This document shows positions 1-6,317 of a stretch of DNA of 9,694 nucleotides, piece after piece. The notes beneath the pieces were generated by a model. It did not search any database and was not told the origin of the DNA. It worked only from the letters and a program-made list of their open reading frames with translations. How positions within the stretch are numbered: the first letter of the stretch is position 1; each line of letters begins with the position of its first letter. A program made the translations under genes and the position numbers. The stretch is from BS750m-G57 sp964392945 (GTDB taxonomy: Bacteria > Planctomycetota > Phycisphaerae > SM23-33): assembly GCA_964392945.1 (NCBI GenBank), contig CAYMSH010000241.1, positions 1-9,694 of the forward strand, read 5' to 3'.

Positions 1-462
1 GTTACCGCCGATGTAGCATGTCTCGAGACTCATGGGATATCCGGCGTAGAACAGACCGAACTCCTCGACAGCGTCGTTGATCTCCGAGGTCACGACTCCC
101 GGCTCAACGACTACCATCATGTTGTCGCGATCGACGTCGAGTATCGAATTCATGCGATCGACCAGCAGCACGATCCCGCCGCAAATCGGCACCGCCCCAC
201 CGGACAGACCGCTTCCCGCTCCGCGCGGCGTGATGGGAATCATGCAGCGATTTGCGAGTTTGACGATCGCGGAAATCTCCTCGGCCGTTCGCGGGCGGAC
301 CACAGCCTCGGGCATATGCGCGTACTGCCGGTTAGGGACCTCGTCGTGCGAATACGGCTCGAGCCGCTCGGCATCATCGAAAATCACATACTTCTGGCCG
401 AGTATTTCGCCAAGCTCAGCGACGATCTCGGGCGTTACGGGATTGTACTTCGTCTCATTCAT
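1..462 (-). CDS. glcD: GlcD-like FAD-linked 2-hydroxyacid oxidase, N-terminal part (cut by the window edge)
   Basis: Read on the minus strand from ATG at 462, the frame is open for 154 codons to base 1, so the C-terminal two thirds lie outside the window. The product begins MNETKYNPVTPEIVAELGEI. Residues 50-60 (MPEAVVRPRTA), the glycine-rich loop PRGAGSGLSGG (79-89), VVVEPGV (117-123) and the last visible residues ETCYIGGN (147-154) are hallmarks of the PCMH/VAO-type FAD-binding domain in the GlcD and FAD-linked D-lactate dehydrogenase family. The family oxidises glycolate, D-lactate or related 2-hydroxyacids and passes electrons to partner subunits or the quinone pool. Substrate cannot be told from this fragment, so the symbol marks the family rather than a proven substrate. 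No Shine-Dalgarno sequence precedes the start, but a -10-like TATACT ends 7 nt before it, which would fit a leaderless mRNA. The gene is divergent from the GH116 gene. Confidence 0.88.
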   Translation of the reverse strand, partial: MNETKYNPVTPEIVAELGEILGQKYVIFDDAERLEPYSHDEVPNRQYAHMPEAVVRPRTAEEISAIVKLANRCMIPITPRGAGSGLSGGAVPICGGIVLLVDRMNSILDVDRDNMMVVVEPGVVTSEINDAVEEFGLFYAGYPMSLETCYIGGN

Positions 463-469
463 GTCGGAG

Positions 470-477
470 AGTATACT
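470..477. promoter_or_regulatory. Palindromic -10-like element (AGTATACT) between divergent genes
   Basis: The palindrome AGTATACT gives TATACT on both strands (472-477 on plus, 475-470 on minus), 5 of 6 matches to the sigma70 -10 consensus. On the minus strand the box ends 7 nt before the A of the glcD ATG at 462, so transcription could start at the start codon itself. On the plus strand it would leave a leader of roughly 55 nt before the GH116 ATG at 538. No good -35 hexamer is visible at 16-18 bp on either strand (TGCCGT on minus and TTCGTC on plus are poor), so this is a weak call based on the -10 match, the symmetry and the position. Confidence 0.35.
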
Positions 478-525
478 AAATTTCTCGCCAAAACGGCAGT
501 GCTTGTCGTCTTGCGGAAGCAGAAT

Positions 526-530
526 AGGAG
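526..530 (+). promoter_or_regulatory. Ribosome binding site of the GH116 gene
   Basis: AGGAG lies 7 nt before the ATG at 538. It settles the start: the same frame is open upstream to an ATG at 316, but that extension runs antisense through the conserved coding region of the GlcD-like gene and would put the Tat signal at residue 75. Confidence 0.75.
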
Positions 531-537
531 AGCAGCA

Positions 538-3500
538 ATGAATCGTCGCGAATTCATGGAGTTCGTAGGCCTCAGTGCGGCCGGAGCCTCAATCACAGCA
601 GTCAACTCGACAGGGGTATCCCAGGCCCCTCCGGCATCATCCGAGATCAGCGGGAGCTTTCTCGGTCCAACGGCCCAAGGGGTCAAGCAGGGCCACATAG
701 TCCCAGTCGACAAGAAGATGTCGCCAAAGTGGGTTAAATCACTATTCGCTCGCGGCGAGCGCAAAGTATACCGCGGCAAGGAGCTGTTCACGATCGGCAT
801 GCCCTGCGGCGGGGTCGGTTCCGGCCAGCTCTATGTTCGCGGCGACGGAACGCTGGGAAAGTGGTGGATATTCAACAACGCAAAAAATGAGCGACACTGC
901 AGCGGTTACCAGACATACCGTCCCAAGAGCCCTATCGAACAGGGGTTCGCAGTTCGCCTGGTCTCCAAAGGCGACAAACCGCAAACCGCCGTTCTCAGCG
1001 AGGCCGACTTCGACGCGATCGAATTTATCGGCGAGTACCCTATCGCCGAAATCCGCTTCAAGCGAAACTCCAAACCCGCCCTGGCGGCCGGTGTGACCCA
1101 GGAGGTGTTCTCGCCGTGGATACCGCTGAACGCACGCGACTCGGGCAATCCGGTGACGGTAATCCGCTTCACCATAGAGAACACATCCTCCAAACCGCTG
1201 GAAGCTTCAATCGTCGGATGGCTTCAAAACGGCGTATGCGCCACTGGCGCCGTCATCGCCGAAAGCCGCAACACCGTCGAGCGAACCGATAATCTGACGT
1301 GCGTGCGGATGGGGATCGACTCAGAGCCCAGGATCGCACGTGGAGGCTCGAGGCGTAAAGACATATCGTTTGACACTTTCGAGGACGGTACGTTCGACAA
1401 GTGGCGTATCAAAGGCCAGGCCTTCGGTAAGGCTCCCCGCGAGATAGCCAAGCACCAGCACCCTCAGCAGGTCTCCGGCCACGGAGGCAAATACCTCGCC
1501 GATTCGCTGGGCCCCAAAGGCGTATACGACAAGCCCACGGGCAAGCTGACTTCCGAGACGTTCAAGATCGAACGACGGTACATCTGTTTTTCAATAGCAG
1601 GCGGAAAGCACGCTGGTAAAACGTGCATGAATCTCCGCGTCGGCGGAAAAGTCGTTCGATCATGTGTTGGCGCCAACTCAGAGAAGCTAACGCGGCGCGG
1701 CTGGGATGTCGGCGAGTTTGCCGGCAAACAGGCCGTGCTGGAGATCGTTGACGCTCATTCCGGCAGTTGGGGACACGTGCTGGTCGATGATATCGTGCTG
1801 ACTGATACGCCTCCGGTCCCGCCCGGGAACCCAAAGGACGATCCGGCCTGGGGCGACATGGCGTTATGCGCGATGGACAAGACCGCCGCGGCGTGTGCGG
1901 CGTGGGAATCGCGCGAGAAGTTCCTCGCCAGTTTCGCCTCGCAAGGCAAGATCGGCCAGCGAGCCGAAGCGACTCACCCTCCAGGCGCGGTCCGTTGCGG
2001 GGTGACGGCCTCAAGCGTTTCGCTCAAACCGGGCGAAAGCAAGCAACTGACGTTCCTGATAACATGGTGCTTCCCCAACCGCTACAACCATGGCAAGAAG
2101 GTCGGCCAGATGTACTCCAACTGGTTCGACAGCGCCCTGGACGCCGCGAGGTACGTCGCGAAAAACTTCCAGCGCCTCGACACCGAGACACACCTGTTCC
2201 GGGACACGTACTTCGAGACCACCCTGCCGTACTGGCTTGTCCACAGGATCGGCATGCCCCTGGCCAATCTCGCCACGGGTACAACCGAGTGGTGGTCCAA
2301 CGGGCGATTCTACGGTTGGGAAGGCGTGATGTGCTGCCGAGGCACGTGTACGCACGTGTGGCATTACGAGCAGGCGACAGGGAGACTCTTCCCCGAACTG
2401 GCCCGATCGATGCGGGAAATGCAGAACGTCCCGTCGATGGACCCGAAGACCGGACTGGTCAGATTCCGGGGCCAGGAAAGTCGCAGCGGATATGCCGCCG
2501 ACGGCCAGGCCGGCGTGATCCTGATGTTCTACCGCCAGCATCTCGTCTCGACAACGAATGACTTCCTCAAGAAGAACTGGGCCAGCGTCAAGAAGATGAT
2601 GGCTTGCATGATCGCTCGAGACGGAGCCGACGGGCCGCCCGACGGCATCGTAAACACCAGCGACCACACGACATACGATATCAACTTTGTCGGAGCCAAT
2701 ACGCATAATGGTTCGATGTACCTCGCGGCGCTCAAGGCGTGTGAGAAAATGGCGATCCTGCAGGGCCAGGATGAACTGGCTGGCGAGTATCGCCGCATAT
2801 ATCAAAGCGGAGCGAAGCTCACCGTCGCCAAGCAGTTCAATGGCGACTATTTCATCCAGCTTCTCGATAAGAGCAAGCCCACAAAATGGCAGATCGGCGA
2901 CGGATGCATGACCAGCCAGCTTCTGGGCAACGGGTGGTGCGGACAGACGGACCTCGACAGCGTCTATCCCGAGCCGGTGATCCGCAAGACGCTGGCGAGC
3001 ATCTTCAGGTATAACTGGATTCCCGACGTCGGCCCGTACTACAAGCTGCACAAACCGATAATGGTCTTCGTAAAACCGGGCGAGGCCGGACTGCTGATCT
3101 GCACCTACCCGCTGGGCTCGCGACTGCCCCATCCGCTGATGTACCGCAACACGATCATGCAGGGCTACGACTACGATGCGGCCAACCAGATGCTCGCGCG
3201 CGGCATGTTCACTGAAGGCCTGGCGGTCTATCGCGCCAATCACGACAACTACGACGGCGTAAAACACAATCCATGGAACGAACAGCAGTGCGGAGACCAC
3301 TACGCGCGGGCGATGGCCGCATGGGGAGCACTAATCACGATATCCGGCTTTGTGTACGACGGACCGGCCGGGATGATCGGCTTTGCTCCGACGTTCAAGC
3401 CTGATGACTTCCGAGCCTTTTTCACAGCGGCCGAGGGTTGGGGATCGATCGCACAGAAACGAACCACAGGCGCCCAGACCAATCGGTTCGAAGTCAAGTG

Positions 3501-3693
3501 GGGCAAACTGTCGGCCCGAACGCTTGTTTTCGAACTGCCGAAGGGAAAGAAACTCCGCACGTCAAAAGTCATCGCCGCTGGCAAGACAATCGACGCGATC
3601 CCGCGCCAGGACGGCTTGAAAGTAACCCTGGATCTCGGCGAGCCGATAACGGCAATAGCAGGTCAGAATGTGACAATCACTCTGGAATGGTGA
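538..3693 (+). CDS. Tat-exported GH116 family glycoside hydrolase with an inserted levanase-type module
   Basis: The product has 1051 residues. It opens with a twin-arginine signal (NRREFM at 2-7, then a hydrophobic stretch FVGLSAAGASITAV and a possible cleavage near VSQA, 27-30), so it is probably exported folded. The GH116 (GBA2-like, formerly DUF608) N-terminal beta domain starts near residue 84 with IGMPCGGVGSGQLYVRGDG and KWWIFNN. It is interrupted at about 275-425 by a separate module and resumes to about 540 (LTFLITWCFPNRYNHG, VGQMYSNWFDSALDAA). The (alpha/alpha)6 catalytic domain spans about 550-1000. E595 in YGWEGVMCC is the likely nucleophile and D714 in TTYDINFVGANTHNG the likely acid/base; CTHVWHYEQA (604-613), LFPELARSMREM (617-628) and NPWNEQQCGDHYARAMAAWG (911-930) are family signatures. 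Known members cleave beta-glucosides, beta-xylosides or N-acetylglucosaminides; the substrate here is unknown. No other glycan genes are nearby, so it looks like a single gene. Confidence 0.93.
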   Translation: MNRREFMEFVGLSAAGASITAVNSTGVSQAPPASSEISGSFLGPTAQGVKQGHIVPVDKKMSPKWVKSLFARGERKVYRGKELFTIGMPCGGVGSGQLYVRGDGTLGKWWIFNNAKNERHCSGYQTYRPKSPIEQGFAVRLVSKGDKPQTAVLSEADFDAIEFIGEYPIAEIRFKRNSKPALAAGVTQEVFSPWIPLNARDSGNPVTVIRFTIENTSSKPLEASIVGWLQNGVCATGAVIAESRNTVERTDNLTCVRMGIDSEPRIARGGSRRKDISFDTFEDGTFDKWRIKGQAFGKAPREIAKHQHPQQVSGHGGKYLADSLGPKGVYDKPTGKLTSETFKIERRYICFSIAGGKHAGKTCMNLRVGGKVVRSCVGANSEKLTRRGWDVGEFAGKQAVLEIVDAHSGSWGHVLVDDIVLTDTPPVPPGNPKDDPAWGDMALCAMDKTAAACAAWESREKFLASFASQGKIGQRAEATHPPGAVRCGVTASSVSLKPGESKQLTFLITWCFPNRYNHGKKVGQMYSNWFDSALDAARYVAKNFQRLDTETHLFRDTYFETTLPYWLVHRIGMPLANLATGTTEWWSNGRFYGWEGVMCCRGTCTHVWHYEQATGRLFPELARSMREMQNVPSMDPKTGLVRFRGQESRSGYAADGQAGVILMFYRQHLVSTTNDFLKKNWASVKKMMACMIARDGADGPPDGIVNTSDHTTYDINFVGANTHNGSMYLAALKACEKMAILQGQDELAGEYRRIYQSGAKLTVAKQFNGDYFIQLLDKSKPTKWQIGDGCMTSQLLGNGWCGQTDLDSVYPEPVIRKTLASIFRYNWIPDVGPYYKLHKPIMVFVKPGEAGLLICTYPLGSRLPHPLMYRNTIMQGYDYDAANQMLARGMFTEGLAVYRANHDNYDGVKHNPWNEQQCGDHYARAMAAWGALITISGFVYDGPAGMIGFAPTFKPDDFRAFFTAAEGWGSIAQKRTTGAQTNRFEVKWGKLSARTLVFELPKGKKLRTSKVIAAGKTIDAIPRQDGLKVTLDLGEPITAIAGQNVTITLEW
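1360..1812 (+). other. Inserted beta-sandwich-like module inside the GH116 N-terminal domain
   Basis: Residues about 275-425 of the GH116 protein have no place in the usual GH116 fold. They read as a complete module: FDTFEDGTFDKWRIKGQAFG (278-297), QVSGHGGKYLADSL (311-324), GKLTSETFKIERRYICFSI (335-353), GGKHAGKTCMNLRVGGKVV (355-373), RRGWDVGEFAGKQAVLEIVD (386-405) and SWGHVLVDDIVLTD (410-423). From memory, this series (FEDG..W...G.AFG; LTSP.F.IER.YI.F.IGGG; WGH...D.I) is the one found attached to GH32 levanases and related enzymes in planctomycetes and other bacteria, where it resembles a carbohydrate-binding jelly roll. Binding to sugar is inferred. The boundaries are approximate. Confidence 0.7.
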
Positions 3694-3806
3694 CACTCGA
3701 CAGCAGGCGGTGATCGGAAATGAGTAATGGCGAGTCACGACTTTGCCACGATGGTACTCGACCGCTAAACGGGGATACGAAGCGTTAGTGTTTGTCTTGC
3801 TGTCCG

Positions 3807-3869
3807 CCGTTCGCCGTTCGCCGTTTGCCGTTTGCCGTTCGCCAATTGCCAATTCCCAATTGCCAATTG
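3807..3869. repeat. Heptamer tandem array, nine perfect-period units in two blocks
   Basis: Nine consecutive 7-bp units run without a break: CCGTTCG, CCGTTCG, CCGTTTG, CCGTTTG, CCGTTCG, then CCAATTG, CCAATTC, CCAATTG, CCAATTG. A decayed unit precedes them at 3800 (CTGTCCG), and CCAGGCC follows. The array fills the spacer between two convergent stop codons and ends 10 bp from the permease stop. The CAATTG units are palindromic and can pair with one another, so a weak bidirectional 3' structure is possible. The minus-strand frame through it encodes a low-complexity peptide and is not a gene. Confidence 0.9.
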
Positions 3870-3879
3870 CCAGGCCGTT

Positions 3880-6180
3880 TCATATCCATCGTTTGATCCA
3901 GGAGCGTATGCGTCCTGAGGCTTTCACCATCACCAGCGGCTTGTTGCATTTTTGTGCGATGGTCTCGGGTATCGGCGTGTGTACGAGCTGGCTTACCATC
4001 GGTTCGCGAGTACAGCCCATAACTACCAGATCGTAGTCTCCCGCCTCGGTCAGGATGCCTGCGACAATGTCATTGCTCTCGACGGTCTTGGTCCGGATCG
4101 GGCCTTCGAGCTTGCCGGCCTGGATGTTGGTTTCCACAAACGCATCGATGTCGAATTCCTTGCGTTTGCGTCCGGTGTCCACCGTCACGGCGGTGACCTC
4201 GCCGCCTTCCGGATCGGTCAGTATTTTTGCGATTTCCAGAGCGAACAGCCCGTTCAGCCCGCCGGCCAGCGGGACAAGCACTCGCTTGAACACCTGGTTT
4301 CCGCCGCACCCTTTCAGGACGACAACGTTGCACGGGGCTCGTTCTATGATCGGGTCTACTGTGCTTCCTATATTGAACGTGCGCGGCTTGGCTCGCCCGT
4401 GCCAGCCCATTATGAGCATGTCTACTCGCCTGTCGCGAACGCCGGACAGGATCCCTCGCGAAATGCTGCGGCAGTATCTCAGGTGCGACGAAATCGGGAA
4501 CAGCGGTCCGAGGTAGAGCATGGTCTCCATGATCGACTCTCTGCCCTCGTGCATGTACTTGTCGGCGTCGCTCAGCGGCACCTGGTCCGGGACTCGCACC
4601 ATGTGCAGCAGGTCCACCCGCGCGTCTTTGGCGCCGCAGAGTTTGTAAGTGTTTTGCACGAGCTCCAGCGCGTTTGCCGGGTTGCCGACGGCGACCATTA
4701 TCCCGTATTTACCCTGGCCCGGGTCGGGAGCCGGCTGCTCGTGGAGGACTTGTATCTCGTGTTCGACCGGAGGCACGCGGGACCGCGAATACAGCAGGTA
4801 AACGCCGAGACCGCCCAGCACCCACGCCGGACCGATAATCCACGCGACCAGCGATTCGCCCATGATCCCCCAGCCCAGTGCGATCTGGCAAACGATCGCC
4901 AGGATCGGAATCAGCGGGAACAGCGGCATGATGAATCCGTACTCGAGTTCGTCGCCCATGTTGGCCCGAATCCTGATCACGCACAAGTTGACTACGAAGA
5001 ACAGGAACAGGAACATGATGCTCGCAGTCGCCGCGCCGTGATGTTCGTTAAGACCGGCCGCGGCGGACAGTACGATAACCGCCGTGAAGGCAAGCGCGAT
5101 ATAAGGCGTCTTGCGGGTCGGTGAAATCTTGGCGAAAAACCCCGGGAGCATCCGGTCGCGCCCCAGGGCGAACGATGCGCGGGTGGCCGAGTATATCGTT
5201 GCGTTCAGCGCCGAAGTCGATGATGCGATTATCGCCAGGGTCACCAGCAGCCATCCTGCTCCGGATATCGGGATCAGGTTGCTTATCGATCCGGTGAATC
5301 CTTGTATGGGCTCGTTCGCGTGTTCTCCGAACCAGTTCATCGCCGCGCCTGGCTCCTTGAAGGCGACAATCGACGCCAGGGCCACTAGAACATACGTGAC
5401 GGTGACGATCGCCACGGAATACAGCATCGCCTTAGGGATGTTGCGTTTGGGATCGATGGTCTCATCACCGGCCTGTGCGATAACTTCAAAGCCCTCGAAG
5501 GCTACGTATATTACGCCCATTGTGCCCAGGAGGCTCCACCAACTCCCGTCTTCGCCCAAGAACGGCTGGAAGTTCGCCATCCGCTGCGGTTCTACGATTG
5601 CGACTATCAGGCCCGTTACGCCGATGGCCAGGACAAACAGCATCTGGGCCACGGTGAAGATCGCACCGATCTTGCCGGTCTCGCTGCTTCCGCGGTAGTT
5701 TATATAGATGAAGATGCCGGCCGCGGTCAGTGCTACGACTTTTACGGTTATCGAAGCGGCGAGCCCGGAGAACTCCAGCCCGAGAAGGAAATTGGCGACA
5801 AAGGGAACAGTGGCCTTGGCGAAGACTATCGCATAGAACGCTCCGGCCAGTGACGAGGCGAACCATTCCATCCATCCGGCGATGAAACTCGCGCCGCGTC
5901 CGAACCCGATCCGTGCGAAGTTGTATGCCCCTCCCGCGCGCGGGATCGCCGAACTCAACTCGGCGAAGCTCATCGCGGTGAAGACCGCGATCACGCCGTT
6001 GAGTGCGAACGTCAGCAGCAGTCCGCCGGGCCCGGCTTTGGGGATCGTCAGACCGATTCCGACGAACACGCCGGCCCCGATCATCATGCCGAGCCCCATC
6101 ATCATCACGTGGAAGAGCGTAAGATCGCGCGACAGCTCGGCCGACACCGTCGAATCGGTTTTGCCCGGCTGATCGCTCAC
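3880..6180 (-). CDS. APC-superfamily amino acid permease with two C-terminal Usp domains
   Basis: The product has 766 residues. Residues about 18-465 form a roughly twelve-helix APC transporter, with the helix-1 signature GAGVFVG (35-41), AELSSAIPRAGGAYNFAR (73-90) and an EGFEVIAQAGDET.DPKRNIPKA stretch (229-251) typical of amino acid:cation symporters or exchangers. A cytoplasmic tail holds two UspA-like domains (about 491-623 and 631-755). The first keeps a full ATP-binding motif G-2x-G-9x-G-S (G592, G595, G605, S606); the second has MGCTREPMVSQL at that place and has lost it. Fused Usp domains are thought to tune transport to nucleotide or stress state. The start is GTG at 6180, with GAGGG 9 nt upstream; an in-frame stop 39 nt upstream and no other start codon between them leave no alternative. 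It lies 137 bp downstream of the phosphatase gene on the same strand. The substrate cannot be assigned. Confidence 0.92.
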   Translation of the reverse strand: MSDQPGKTDSTVSAELSRDLTLFHVMMMGLGMMIGAGVFVGIGLTIPKAGPGGLLLTFALNGVIAVFTAMSFAELSSAIPRAGGAYNFARIGFGRGASFIAGWMEWFASSLAGAFYAIVFAKATVPFVANFLLGLEFSGLAASITVKVVALTAAGIFIYINYRGSSETGKIGAIFTVAQMLFVLAIGVTGLIVAIVEPQRMANFQPFLGEDGSWWSLLGTMGVIYVAFEGFEVIAQAGDETIDPKRNIPKAMLYSVAIVTVTYVLVALASIVAFKEPGAAMNWFGEHANEPIQGFTGSISNLIPISGAGWLLVTLAIIASSTSALNATIYSATRASFALGRDRMLPGFFAKISPTRKTPYIALAFTAVIVLSAAAGLNEHHGAATASIMFLFLFFVVNLCVIRIRANMGDELEYGFIMPLFPLIPILAIVCQIALGWGIMGESLVAWIIGPAWVLGGLGVYLLYSRSRVPPVEHEIQVLHEQPAPDPGQGKYGIMVAVGNPANALELVQNTYKLCGAKDARVDLLHMVRVPDQVPLSDADKYMHEGRESIMETMLYLGPLFPISSHLRYCRSISRGILSGVRDRRVDMLIMGWHGRAKPRTFNIGSTVDPIIERAPCNVVVLKGCGGNQVFKRVLVPLAGGLNGLFALEIAKILTDPEGGEVTAVTVDTGRKRKEFDIDAFVETNIQAGKLEGPIRTKTVESNDIVAGILTEAGDYDLVVMGCTREPMVSQLVHTPIPETIAQKCNKPLVMVKASGRIRSWIKRWI

Positions 6181-6208
6181 GAAGGCGAGCCCTCGCGATA
6201 CAAAGGAG

Positions 6209-6232
6209 CCGATCCGTCACGGGATCGATCGG
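6209..6232 (-). promoter_or_regulatory. Inverted repeat in the permease leader
   Basis: CCGATC (6209-6214) and GATCGG (6227-6232) are perfect inverted arms around a 12-nt centre. A competing inner pairing, GATCC with GGATC (6211-6215 with 6222-6226), is also possible. It lies 29-52 bp upstream of the GTG start, between a -10-like box and the gene, so it could be an operator or a leader hairpin. GATC-rich repeats also arise by chance in GC-rich DNA, so confidence is low. Confidence 0.25.
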
Positions 6233-6270
6233 CGGAATGTCTATTGATGGAAGCTGAATCCATGGCCGGG

Positions 6271-6276
6271 ATTATA
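6271..6276 (-). promoter_or_regulatory. Possible -10 box for the permease gene
   Basis: The minus strand reads TATAAT exactly here, in the non-coding gap between the phosphatase stop (6318) and the permease start (6180). A transcript from it would have a leader of about 80-90 nt containing the inverted repeat at 6209-6232. The region 16-18 bp upstream shows no clear -35 (TACCTA at 17 bp). It suggests the permease may be transcribed on its own as well as by read-through. Confidence 0.35.
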
Positions 6277-6317
6277 CCCAAGCAAGGCTTAGTTAGGTAG
6301 GGTTCGAATCCGGAATA

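Noticed and set aside
316..537. Upstream extension of the GH116 reading frame (74 extra codons)
   Set aside because: It is antisense to the conserved FAD-binding coding region of the GlcD-like gene, has no good ribosome binding site, and would bury the Tat signal.
2011..3300. Long open frame of 429 codons on the minus strand inside the GH116 gene
   Set aside because: It lies wholly antisense to the strongly conserved GH116 catalytic domain, and its product has no recognisable motif. Long antisense frames are common in GC-rich genes.
3694..3760. Possible intrinsic terminator after the GH116 stop
   Set aside because: The only foldable segment (GGCGAGTC with GACTTTGCC, near 3729-3747) needs a bulge and a G-T pair, and no T-run follows it.
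3562..3852. Minus-strand frame encoding a repetitive peptide through the heptamer array
   Set aside because: The repetitive peptide simply reads the 7-bp repeats in three phases, and the rest overlaps the end of the GH116 gene antisense.
3952..5124. Long open frame of 390 codons on the plus strand inside the permease gene
   Set aside because: It is antisense to the Usp domains and the last transmembrane helices. The translated sequence is low in hydrophobic pattern and has no domain signature.
6300..6312. GGTTCGAATCC, resembling a tRNA T-arm
   Set aside because: The flanks do not form a five-pair T-stem, and no anticodon arm, D-arm or acceptor stem can be built around it. TTCGAA is a short palindrome expected by chance.
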